From positions 1-12,115 of the forward strand of contig CAJUJZ010000067.1 of assembly GCA_910586745.1 (NCBI GenBank): a stretch of DNA of 12,115 nt, written 5' to 3'. Each line of letters opens with the position of its first letter. Within the stretch, counting starts at the first letter, position 1. Shown piece by piece: positions 1 through 7,579 of the stretch. The DNA comes from an uncultured Mucispirillum sp. Its GTDB lineage: Bacteria; Chrysiogenota; Deferribacteres; Deferribacterales; Mucispirillaceae. The translations under genes were made by a program, and so were the position numbers. Under the pieces are notes generated by a model. That model was not told the DNA's origin. It made no database searches and was given only the letters and a program-made list of their open reading frames with translations.

Positions 1-16
1 CCCTGTAATATCTTAC

Positions 17-1603
17 TTATCTTACATTTTTCTTAATAGTTAACACTCTGCCTGCATAAATGTTAGAAGATTTAAGTTTATTAATACTTTTTATGCTTGC
101 TACTGATGTGTTAAACTTTTTAGCAATGCTCCACAAAGAATCGCCACTTTTTACTCTGTATTTTACATTGGCAACCTGACGGGATGATTTTTTTGCAGCA
201 TAGCTTACATTAGTATATCCATCTTTTGTAACTATTATATACTGGCCAGGATATATTCTGCTTGGCATTATATTAGGGTTTAATTTCTGCAAATCTTTCA
301 TACGCATATTATGATTATGTGCTATGCCTATAAAGGTATCTCCTTTCCTAACCTTATAGTATTTTGGATCTATTTTTTCTAATACTTGAGCAAACATACT
401 GTCTATTTTTATATTGCTGTATTCTTTAATTGGTATAAATACTTTTCGTGCAGTTAAAAGGCTTTCTCTTTGTATACCATTTACTCTTAATATATCTTCT
501 TTTGTTACATTAAATTTTTGAGCAATTTCAGCAACGCTTTCCCCACTTCTGCCTTCATATATTTTATATCTTGCTCTTTCTTCAGCACTTGCTTTTGCAA
601 GTATTGCTTTTGCTTCATTATCTCTTAAATAGGGCACTCTTATTTTATATGGTGATGGTGGCGTAATAGGAAGTTTTAATGCTGGGTTTAAATCACGCAT
701 TAAGTCATAACTTACACCAAGTTCGTCTGCAAGCCAGTAAATATTAATTGATGCTGGCACTTCTATAGAAGAAAAAAGAAGCGGCATATCTGTAGGCGGT
801 GTAAATCCGTATTTTAAGTAGTTTTTATAAATAATAAGCTGAGCTAAATATTTAGGTACATAATCTCTTGTTTCAAGCTTTAATGTGTTTCTGCTTGATA
901 TTTTAAAGAAATCATTTGTATCGTGTTTCTGTATAGCTCTTGCCATTCTGCCAGGACCTGCATTGTATGCAGCAAGTGCAAGGTACCAGTCCCCAAATCT
1001 TTCATAAAGAGATTTTAAATATTTTGCAGCAGCTCTTGTGGCTTTTTCAAAATCCCGCCTTTCATCTATCCAGAAGTTCTGCTCCATACCATACATTTTA
1101 CCAGTACCCTGCATAAACTGCCACATTCCTGTTGCTCCTGCATGACTTACAGCATGAGTATTATAGCCACTTTCTGTAAAAGCAAGCACTACTAAATCAC
1201 TTGGCAGTCCTTCCTGTAAAAATATATCTTTTACAAGATACATATATTTATTAGAGCGGTTAAGCCAGCTTTGAGTAGTCAGCGGCACTCTCTCTGTATA
1301 GTATTTAATGTAGGCATTTACCCTGCCTGTCATTGCCATAGGCACATTAAATTCCTTAAACTCTTCATAGTATGGAGAATTTGCTTCTATATCATCATTG
1401 GAATATGATGAATATATGCTTAAATCAGGCAGTGGAAGTGTGCTGTCATCAATAGCTGTAAATATCTCATAATAATCAGAGTCTTCTTTTACTATTTTAC
1501 CAGCTTCACTTATTGTATCCTTTATCTGCTGATTTACTGCTCCTGCACAGCCTGACAATATAAGTGCTCCTGCAAGTATAATGCTTAATTTACTTTTCTT
1601 CAT
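17..1603 (-). CDS. mltD: MltD-like membrane-bound lytic murein transglycosylase with three LysM domains
   Basis: 528-residue predicted lipoprotein that would cleave peptidoglycan glycan strands non-hydrolytically in the periplasm. The signal peptide ends in lipobox LSGC (Cys19 would be lipidated). An SLT catalytic domain spans about residues 115-245: catalytic Glu144 in FTESGY, then GATGMWQFM (156-164) and AYNAGPGR (212-219), the hallmark motifs of this fold. Three LysM peptidoglycan-binding repeats follow at about 346-391, 415-458 and 481-524, matching the SLT-then-LysM layout of MltD. The first LysM is the most divergent. The start is supported by AGGA about 10 nt upstream of ATG. It is the last gene of the minus-strand cluster, 15 nt after the lipoprotein gene, so co-transcription is likely. 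The symbol reflects architecture, not proven orthology. Confidence 0.9.
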   Translation of the reverse strand: MKKSKLSIILAGALILSGCAGAVNQQIKDTISEAGKIVKEDSDYYEIFTAIDDSTLPLPDLSIYSSYSNDDIEANSPYYEEFKEFNVPMAMTGRVNAYIKYYTERVPLTTQSWLNRSNKYMYLVKDIFLQEGLPSDLVVLAFTESGYNTHAVSHAGATGMWQFMQGTGKMYGMEQNFWIDERRDFEKATRAAAKYLKSLYERFGDWYLALAAYNAGPGRMARAIQKHDTNDFFKISSRNTLKLETRDYVPKYLAQLIIYKNYLKYGFTPPTDMPLLFSSIEVPASINIYWLADELGVSYDLMRDLNPALKLPITPPSPYKIRVPYLRDNEAKAILAKASAEERARYKIYEGRSGESVAEIAQKFNVTKEDILRVNGIQRESLLTARKVFIPIKEYSNIKIDSMFAQVLEKIDPKYYKVRKGDTFIGIAHNHNMRMKDLQKLNPNIMPSRIYPGQYIIVTKDGYTNVSYAAKKSSRQVANVKYRVKSGDSLWSIAKKFNTSVASIKSINKLKSSNIYAGRVLTIKKNVR

Positions 1604-1618
1604 TAAATATTAATCCTT

Positions 1619-3199
1619 TTATTTTGGCAGTGATTCTGTACCTTCTTCTATTTTTGGCTTAAATTTGCTTTTTTCTACAAGTTTGTAGCCATCTGCATAT
1701 AAAAGAACTGGAGTTCTCACTGCATATCCGTTTATTATATCATCAATATTTGTAATGTATTTTCCTGTTTTGTCTTTATTAACTATTTTATTAATATATG
1801 TAATAATATCATATCCTAATGCATTTTCACCACTCATTGGTGTGCCATAAAAGCCTTTATAATCAGTAGATATTCTTATATATTCTTCATCACCAGCTAA
1901 AAATGCAGCAGTTAATATATACACTCCTTTAAAATATGAACGCTGGTCATTTGTTATATCATACTCTGGGATATAACTTGTCACTACAAGCACATCTTGT
2001 ATTGTGCTGTTTACCTGCCAGTATTTAGCAATAGGTATTATATCAAGTATCTCTTTTTCATCTGCCATAATGATTATTACATAAGGTCTGTTTTTGTCAC
2101 TATGTAATATATTCTGCAGCTCTACTTGATATTTGCCTGATGTTTTTACTACATGAGCCTTTTTTCCTTCACTTTTAAACATATCAGCAATTATCCTGCC
2201 ATGTGCTTCATGCTGGTCTGATGTTATGATTACTGCTTTTGGTTTATTTTTTACTATTTTTAATTCTCCAGCAATTTCACTTAGCTGCAGCCAGTCTACA
2301 CCAAAGTTTGTTTTATGACCGCCTATAAATAAATCGTAGTTATTTAATCTTAAAAGCATATCTGTTTTGCTTCCTTCATCTGCTGCAAAATCTGTTACTG
2401 GTTCAAGCTGATAGTTATTATCATATTTACCCATGCCGTATATCATGCCTGCTGCCACATCATTAAAAATATCACCACCTGCTAAATTGATTTTTGCATC
2501 AGGGTTTATATGTATTTCATCTATCATATCTGCCTGTGATGAAACTGTATCCATATTATCAACAGCTCCACCTATACCCATTGCATGCAGATATTCTTCA
2601 TAAGTCATATTATCTGTCATAATAGGAAGCGGCTGTTCTTCTATTGTATCAGCTGCTATTTCTTTAAATTTTTCTTTACCGTTTATTGCAATATCAATAC
2701 ATGAATTGATTTCATTATCATTTGTTACAAGCACACCAAGCTGATTACAGTATATCTGCATTACACGCATATATACAGGTGTTCTCCTCATTTCACGCAC
2801 ATTATTTGCCATGTTAATTGCTGCACCTTTTTCTCCCTCTCTAAGTAATGATTCCATTTTCCAGAGCTGGCCAAAGATATTCATTTCTTCGTCAAGGTTT
2901 TTTGAATTGTAGCTTTTATCTATAAGCAGCCTGCCATAGTTTTCATCACCATAGTAAAGATAGTATGAACCTAAAAGAAGTGTGGCAGAATCAGCAATAA
3001 ATAAATCAGGATGAACAGTTAACTCTCTTAACTTAACAATATCCTGATTCTGCAGCTGCTTTGCTGCATAATATTCTGGATAAAAAGTTTTACTCTGCTG
3101 ACCTTTTAATGCACAGCCATTTAATATTATTACAGCACTAACGGCTAATAATACAGTAAGTCCGTGTAATTGGTGTTTCAATCCTAATTTTTTCAACAT
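1619..3199 (-). CDS. LpoA/LppC-like lipoprotein with a type I periplasmic-binding-protein fold
   Basis: 526-residue predicted lipoprotein. A hydrophobic signal segment (residues 14-26) ends at Cys29 in LNGC. Residues about 35-190 look alpha-helical and TPR-like. Residues about 235-505 carry alternating hydrophobic strand and helix patterns of a type I periplasmic-binding fold: KPKAVIITSD near 319, RPYVIIIMAD near 371 and ALGYDIITYI near 460. A helical N-domain plus such a C-domain is the layout of LpoA/LppC, outer-membrane lipoproteins that activate penicillin-binding proteins; the transglycosylase gene next door fits that role. An ABC-transporter substrate-binding lipoprotein is the main alternative. 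The start is fixed by GAGG 5 nt upstream of ATG, which places the first 62 nt of the gene inside the end of rsmG. The family call is by fold pattern; precise function is inference. Confidence 0.68.
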   Translation of the reverse strand: MLKKLGLKHQLHGLTVLLAVSAVIILNGCALKGQQSKTFYPEYYAAKQLQNQDIVKLRELTVHPDLFIADSATLLLGSYYLYYGDENYGRLLIDKSYNSKNLDEEMNIFGQLWKMESLLREGEKGAAINMANNVREMRRTPVYMRVMQIYCNQLGVLVTNDNEINSCIDIAINGKEKFKEIAADTIEEQPLPIMTDNMTYEEYLHAMGIGGAVDNMDTVSSQADMIDEIHINPDAKINLAGGDIFNDVAAGMIYGMGKYDNNYQLEPVTDFAADEGSKTDMLLRLNNYDLFIGGHKTNFGVDWLQLSEIAGELKIVKNKPKAVIITSDQHEAHGRIIADMFKSEGKKAHVVKTSGKYQVELQNILHSDKNRPYVIIIMADEKEILDIIPIAKYWQVNSTIQDVLVVTSYIPEYDITNDQRSYFKGVYILTAAFLAGDEEYIRISTDYKGFYGTPMSGENALGYDIITYINKIVNKDKTGKYITNIDDIINGYAVRTPVLLYADGYKLVEKSKFKPKIEEGTESLPK

Positions 3200-3725
3200 T
3201 TAAACCTCGCTTTTTTATTACAGGTAATGCTTCTTTTAATTCTTCATCCAATCTTTCACCTTTATACATTACCCATTTAGCATTTCGTTTTGATATCTGA
3301 TATGAGTTTTTTAAAAGCTCTTTTACAGTAGATACTCCCCTTGCTGTAACAATATCAAAACTTCTATCTTTTATGTTTTCTACACGCGTATTTAATACTT
3401 CAATATTTTTAAGCTCTAACACTTTGGCTGATTCTTCTAAAAATCTGCATTTTTTGCCTATACTCTCTATAAGAGTAATCTTTAATTCTGGGTAAAAAAT
3501 TCCAAGCACAATTCCTGGGAAGCCGCCACCGCTGCCAATATCTGCTAAACTGCCCTGTGGAGCTTCATACTGCTGAAAATAGTATATACTATCAAAATAA
3601 TGTTTCAAGTAAAATTCTTCTTTTTCCTTAACAGCAGTTAGATTTATTTGACATGTTAAATGTAATTCATAAAACTTTTTAAGCTTTTTTTTTATTATTT
3701 CTGTTGTTTTTATTAATTTATCCAT
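3138..3725 (-). CDS. rsmG: 16S rRNA (guanine527-N7)-methyltransferase RsmG
   Basis: 195-residue SAM-dependent methyltransferase (GidB) that methylates N7 of G527 in the 530 loop of 16S rRNA; loss in other bacteria gives low-level streptomycin resistance. Visible family motifs: NLTAV (28-32), KHYFDS (41-46), the SAM-binding loop DIGSGGGFPGI (62-72), ESIGKKCRFLEE (87-98) and TARG near 127-130, where most relatives have SRA. The C-terminal RTYCIISR is the expected last strand. It is slightly short for the family but complete. Its ATG overlaps the end of mnmG by 8 nt (translational coupling), and its own last 62 nt overlap the lipoprotein gene. The mnmG-rsmG order is the classical near-origin arrangement. 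Confidence 0.95.
   Translation of the reverse strand: MDKLIKTTEIIKKKLKKFYELHLTCQINLTAVKEKEEFYLKHYFDSIYYFQQYEAPQGSLADIGSGGGFPGIVLGIFYPELKITLIESIGKKCRFLEESAKVLELKNIEVLNTRVENIKDRSFDIVTARGVSTVKELLKNSYQISKRNAKWVMYKGERLDEELKEALPVIKKRGLNVEKIRIETPITRTYCIISR
3205..3208 (-). promoter_or_regulatory. Ribosome binding site for the LpoA-like lipoprotein, inside rsmG
   Basis: GAGG lies 5 nt before the ATG at 3199, within the rsmG reading frame. It supports the long overlapping start of the lipoprotein gene over any downstream start, and suggests its translation is initiated independently or by ribosomes reaching the end of rsmG. Confidence 0.6.
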
Positions 3726-5583
3726 TATTTTTCTTCTCTTTATTTATTGCTATTTCTAATATTGATACAGCAGACATACTCATTCCTGGTATCCTTAATG
3801 CCTGCCCCAGTGTTGTTGGCTTAATTCTGCTAAGCTTTTCTCTGTATTCACTTCTTAAGCCTGCAATATTGCTGTAATCAAAATTATCAGGTATTTTTTT
3901 ATCTTCTAACGATTTATATTTTTTTATATCTTCTTCCTGCAGGCTTATATATCCTGAATATTTAATAATTGTTTCCACCTGCTTTGCTGCTCTGCCAGTT
4001 AGACTTGTTAAGCCAATGTCATATATTACATCAATATTTGTTTCAGGTCTTTTTAAAAATTCATAGCATGATATACCCCTGTCTAAAAATATATTATATT
4101 TTTCTAACTTTTCTCTGTTTTCTTTCAGCCTTATAGTTTCTTTTTTAAATCTTTCTACTTCATTATATACTCGTTCTTTTTCCTGCAAAAATCTTTCATA
4201 TCTTTCTTTAGATATCAGTCCGAATTTATATCCATATTCTATAAGGCGGTATTCTGCATTATCTTCCCTTAAATGCAGCCTGTATTCTCCCCGAGAGGTA
4301 AACATTCTATAAGGCTCATCTACCCCTTTTGTTACTAAGTCATCAGTTAATACACCGATATAGCTTTCATTTCTTCCAAGTATAAACGGCTCTTTATTAT
4401 CAAGGGATAATACTGCATTAATACCAGCCATCAGACCTTGACATGCTGCTTCTTCATAGCCACTTGTGCCATTAATCTGCCCTGCAAAATACAGCCCTTT
4501 TATTATTTTTGTTTCATAGGTTGGATATAATATAGTTGGCTGAAACGCTTCATATTCTATAGCATAAGCTGGGCGGATAAACTGACAGTTCTCAAGTCCT
4601 TTAATTGTTCTGTATGCTGCAAGCTGTGAATCTGCTGGCAGCGATGTTGAAAATCCGTTAGGGTATACTTCCCTGCTTTCACTTCCTTCCTTTTCTAATA
4701 TTATCTGATGCCTTGTTCTTTCTGGAAATTTTGTAATTTTATCTTCCATACTCGGACAGTATCTTGGACCTAATCCTTTATCTGTAGAATTATAATATAT
4801 ACTTCTGTGAATATTTTCTTTCACTATTCTATGAGTTTCTTCATTAGTATATGTTGCATAACATTTTATATGTGGAAGTTTAAAGCTTTCATTTTCAAAG
4901 GAAAATGGTATCTTTTCCCCTTCCATTTCATATACTTCTAATTTAGAAAAATCTATTGTGCGTATATCTATTCTTGCAGGCGTGCCTGTTTTTAGTTTTA
5001 TCGCATTAAAGCCTATTTCTTTTAATGACTTTGAAAGTTCTATTGATGGCTTTTCATAAGTTCTGCCTGCTGGAAAGCTTGTTTCTCCAATAAATACTTT
5101 ACCATTTAAAAATGTTCCTGTGCATATTATAGCTTTTTTACATTTAAAATCTTCACCCCAGATATTTCTAATACCATATATTTCATTATCTTTTATATAT
5201 ATCTGAGATGCTTCGCCCTGTTTTACTTCCAGACTGCTTTGGCTCATTAATATATTTATCATTCTTCTAACATATACTTTTTTATCTGCCTGCCCTCTTG
5301 AGCTTTTTGCTGCTGCACCTTTTTTACTGTTCAGCATCTGGAATTGAATACATGCATCATCAATATTTTTTGCTATCTCTCCTCCTAATGCATCTATATC
5401 TTTTACAAGATTACCTTTTGCAAGACCGCCAATTGCAGGGTTACAGCTCATTTGTGCAATGCTGTCTATTGTTGATGTCAGCAGCAAAGTTTTTGCTCCC
5501 ATTCTTGCAGCTGCAAGTGCTGCTTCACAGCCTGCATGACCTCCACCAACAACTATTATATCATATATTTTTTCAAAATTCAT
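3718..5583 (-). CDS. mnmG: tRNA wobble-uridine modification enzyme MnmG (copy 1, in mnmG-rsmG operon)
   Basis: 621-residue FAD enzyme (GidA) that acts with the GTPase MnmE to install (carboxymethyl)aminomethyl groups on U34 of certain tRNAs in the cytoplasm. Visible: FAD loop GGGHAG (13-18), MSCNPAIGG with catalytic Cys47, GTFLNGKVFIG (156-166), LKTGTPARID (197-206), RYCPSMEDK with catalytic Cys276, GLYFAGQINGTSGYEEAA (363-380), EPYRMFTSR (423-431) and the C-terminal MnmE/tRNA-binding helical region (LGQALRIPG, 592-600). Odd: residues 88-102 read KGAAAKSSRGQADKK, whereas nearly all MnmG proteins have KGPAVR..RAQAD. AAGG lies 6-7 nt before ATG. It overlaps rsmG by 8 nt, and I infer it is the primary copy from this operon position. 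A second full-length copy lies at 7580-9442. Confidence 0.95.
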   Translation of the reverse strand: MNFEKIYDIIVVGGGHAGCEAALAAARMGAKTLLLTSTIDSIAQMSCNPAIGGLAKGNLVKDIDALGGEIAKNIDDACIQFQMLNSKKGAAAKSSRGQADKKVYVRRMINILMSQSSLEVKQGEASQIYIKDNEIYGIRNIWGEDFKCKKAIICTGTFLNGKVFIGETSFPAGRTYEKPSIELSKSLKEIGFNAIKLKTGTPARIDIRTIDFSKLEVYEMEGEKIPFSFENESFKLPHIKCYATYTNEETHRIVKENIHRSIYYNSTDKGLGPRYCPSMEDKITKFPERTRHQIILEKEGSESREVYPNGFSTSLPADSQLAAYRTIKGLENCQFIRPAYAIEYEAFQPTILYPTYETKIIKGLYFAGQINGTSGYEEAACQGLMAGINAVLSLDNKEPFILGRNESYIGVLTDDLVTKGVDEPYRMFTSRGEYRLHLREDNAEYRLIEYGYKFGLISKERYERFLQEKERVYNEVERFKKETIRLKENREKLEKYNIFLDRGISCYEFLKRPETNIDVIYDIGLTSLTGRAAKQVETIIKYSGYISLQEEDIKKYKSLEDKKIPDNFDYSNIAGLRSEYREKLSRIKPTTLGQALRIPGMSMSAVSILEIAINKEKKNNG

Positions 5584-5640
5584 ATATACCTTGTTTCACT
5601 GCTTTTATATTTTTATGTTATTTTTTATTAACAGCTTTAT

Positions 5641-5646
5641 ATTATA
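5641..5646 (-). promoter_or_regulatory. Candidate -10 element upstream of mnmG copy 1
   Basis: TATAAT on the minus strand, 58 nt from the mnmG ATG, in the short gap between the transposase remnant and mnmG. No convincing -35 sits 17 nt upstream, and in DNA this AT-rich a TATAAT can occur by chance. It is the best candidate for the promoter of the four-gene cluster. Confidence 0.3.
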
Positions 5647-5674
5647 TCACCTTTTATTAATATCTGCTATATGT

Positions 5675-6230
5675 TTATGTTATTTTTCTTCTATTTGTAA
5701 ACTCTAAAAACGATTGCAGCATTTTAAGCAGAAGTTTTAAGTTCTCATAAAATATATCATTAGCCGATTTATAATTAAATAATTTTCTAGGATAATTATT
5801 CATCCAGTCCCCGAATTTTTTTAATATAAGCAGCTGAAAAGTTTATTATTATTCTCATTACTCCACCTCTTCCAAGAACAATAAGGGTGAGCATAATAAA
5901 TAGTTATTTGTTTAGATATTTTATTATACACTGATTTTTCTAAACCTGCCATATCTAAAAATTCAACACCATTATCTAATTGAATTGTTTATATTGGGAA
6001 ACTAAATTTATTTTCCAGTTTGTCTAAAAACTTATCTGTTTCAAATGTGCTTTTTCTTCTACTATTTCTAATACTCTCATTCTGCTGTATTCATCTATTG
6101 CTGTTATCTGATATTATTTTTGGCTGTAAATTGGAAACATTATACATTCCTGTGGAATATGTTTATATCTATCTGAATAAATACAGCCATAAGCCATTAA
6201 AAAATAATTTTTAAATCATATTCTTTACTT
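5675..6230 (-). pseudogene. Decayed transposase, IS481-like upstream part joined to IS30-like downstream part
   Basis: Minus-strand reading in three frames recovers transposase sequence. From about 6230 to 5977 it reads like the IS481 integrase core: YKHIPQEC, a frameshift, then YQITAIDEYSR (first catalytic Asp), EEKSTFETDKFL and FSFPI, with an in-frame TAA at 5989-5991 before TIQLDNGVEF (second Asp, GAT-AAT-GGT at 5968-5976). From 5967 to 5675 it reads like the C-terminal half of IS30 transposases: LDMAGLEKSVY, IYYAHPYCSWKRWSNENNN (likely third catalytic acidic residue), a frameshift with loss of the PKGTDF segment, DWMNNYPRKLFNYKSANDIF, and stop TAA at 5675-5677. Family calls are from memory of conserved motifs. 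No terminal repeats or target duplication were found. Cannot encode an active enzyme. Confidence 0.75.
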
Positions 6231-6244
6231 GTCATAATTGCTAT

Positions 6245-6260
6245 TGTTTCACGTGAAACA
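6245..6260. promoter_or_regulatory. parS centromere site (left)
   Basis: TGTTTCACGTGAAACA, a perfect 16-bp palindrome identical to the broadly conserved chromosomal parS consensus bound by ParB (Spo0J). ParB loaded here would spread sideways and recruit ParA and SMC for origin segregation. It lies 9 nt past the stop codon of the 184-residue membrane-protein gene, just outside the transposase remnant. parA and parB are not in this window. Confidence 0.93.
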
Positions 6261-6269
6261 TAATAATAC

Positions 6270-6824
6270 TTATATTGATTTTAATAATCTGTATGCAAAG
6301 TAGTATATTAATACAGTTATACCACCTGTAAAGCCAAGAAATATCTCTAAAACACACTTTTGAAATGGTGTAATATTTAAAATATTATTATTTTCTTCTT
6401 TATTCGTATCTATCATTTGATAACCTGCTGGTTTAACTTCATCATTTTTCTTAAATAAATAAAATATACCAGCTGCAAATAAAAATATCAATATACCCGC
6501 ATGTGTATATGTTTGATAAGTTACTTCTGGCAGCGGATTAATATAATTATATAACTGCACAAAAATAAAAATAAAAACAGCCGATGAAATAAAATACAAT
6601 GATAAATTAAAATCCTTCATATATCGTTTTTTTAAAATAAATTCAAATATCCAGCCTATAATAAATATACAGGATAGTGGCAAAATATCTACAAATAAAT
6701 ATTCAATAATCCTGTCATCATTCATTAAACTCCCATTGATAAAATAATCAATAATGAATACAAACAGTAAACTTAAAATATAAATCTTTAAATATTTTAC
6801 TGCAGTTTCTCTTGTGTTTGTCAT
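6270..6824 (-). CDS. Unrecognised integral membrane protein, about five membrane segments
   Basis: 184 residues; I do not recognise the family. Hydrophobic segments at about 12-30, 42-64, 74-93, 108-124 and 156-178 predict five transmembrane helices, with a polar loop at about 125-155 (KKNDEVKPAGYQMIDTNKEE) between the last two. No signal peptidase site or catalytic motif is visible. The start is well supported: AGAGGGTGG lies just upstream of ATG. It follows the 203-residue membrane gene by 57 nt on the same strand, so the two may be co-transcribed; both have TGGAATATG at the start codon. It ends 9 nt before a parS site. Function unknown. Confidence 0.75.
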   Translation of the reverse strand: MTNTRETAVKYLKIYILSLLFVFIIDYFINGSLMNDDRIIEYLFVDILPLSCIFIIGWIFEFILKKRYMKDFNLSLYFISSAVFIFIFVQLYNYINPLPEVTYQTYTHAGILIFLFAAGIFYLFKKNDEVKPAGYQMIDTNKEENNNILNITPFQKCVLEIFLGFTGGITVLIYYFAYRLLKSI

Positions 6825-6881
6825 ATTCCACCCTCTTGTTCTAAATTAATTTCTATATATTTTTACTACAGATGTTTCATT

Positions 6882-7493
6882 TTATATATTCAAATAATCA
6901 AATAATAAATACACTAAAACATCTGCAAATATTTTATACAATGTAAGAATACAAATCAATATGAAACTATGTTTCATCATATATTTTGTATTATTTTCTG
7001 CTGAATAATCACAAATATATTTTTTATACATCTTCATATATATTATTTTAACTAATAATATTAGTACAATTGAAATACCTGAATTAATTATTATATGCAG
7101 ATTTAATCCATTAATGTAAGAAGAAAAAATCAGTTTAAAACCAGAGTTTAAATATTCGTCATGTTCTATATTTACTAATGATAGTTCGTCAGAACTATTT
7201 TCAAAACTATATAATAAAAATAAATATGAATCTAAAAAAAGTGTAATAAGTGAATAAGTGACTGTTAAAAATAAAGCTATTATTACCATACTCTTTATTT
7301 CGTTACATTTCCCTGTTATCCATCTATTTTTATAAAAATAGTAAATTATTACAGGTATCGCACCATATATTACTGGATTAATGAAAAGCATATGTATATT
7401 TTCACTACCCAGTGGGTCATATGTACCATAAATATATATGATTGATTCTAATATTACTGCAGTAATAATTAGTTTTAAAATTTCACTTCTCAT
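6882..7493 (-). CDS. Unrecognised integral membrane protein, about five membrane segments
   Basis: 203 residues; family not recognised. Predicted membrane helices at about 5-22, 34-54, 67-95, 127-152 and 174-200, with a polar acidic loop near 98-114 (ENSSDELSLVNIEHDEY) and a basic one near 153-173. Aromatic and isoleucine-rich, as expected for low-GC membrane proteins. AAGGAG lies upstream of ATG with a long spacer of about 12 nt, so the start is likely but not certain. It lies 86 nt downstream of mnmG copy 2, behind a probable terminator, so it may need its own promoter or depend on readthrough. Similar size and topology to the next gene (6270-6824) hint at distant paralogy, but I see no convincing alignment. 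Confidence 0.75.
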   Translation of the reverse strand: MRSEILKLIITAVILESIIYIYGTYDPLGSENIHMLFINPVIYGAIPVIIYYFYKNRWITGKCNEIKSMVIIALFLTVTYSLITLFLDSYLFLLYSFENSSDELSLVNIEHDEYLNSGFKLIFSSYINGLNLHIIINSGISIVLILLVKIIYMKMYKKYICDYSAENNTKYMMKHSFILICILTLYKIFADVLVYLLFDYLNI

Positions 7494-7524
7494 ATTCCAT
7501 TCTCTCTCCTTATGTTATAATTAT

Positions 7525-7565
7525 AAAAAAATAAGCTGCAGATAACTTAACATTATTTACAGCCT
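7525..7565 (-). terminator. Probable intrinsic terminator of mnmG copy 2
   Basis: On the minus strand AGGCTGTAAATAA (7565-7553), a 7-nt loop and TTATCTGCAGCTT (7545-7533) form a 13-bp stem with one mismatch and two G-T pairs, followed by a run of seven T. It starts 14 nt after the mnmG stop codon, the usual place for a rho-independent terminator. The stem is AU-rich and so only moderately strong. Confidence 0.6.
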
Positions 7566-7579
7566 GCTAAATATAATAT

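Noticed and set aside
5298..5660. Plus-strand open frame of 120 codons
   Set aside because: Antisense to the strongly supported mnmG copy 1 and of a leucine-rich composition typical of a reverse-complement reading; no ribosome site.
6020..6214. Plus-strand open frame of 64 codons
   Set aside because: Antisense to the transposase remnant, whose motifs read on the minus strand; hydrophobic composition is a by-product of AT-rich antisense.
6961..6980. GAAAC-TAT-GTTTC palindrome resembling a parS half-site arrangement
   Set aside because: Half-sites are in the opposite order to parS, lack the CACGTG centre, and lie in coding sequence of the 203-residue membrane protein.
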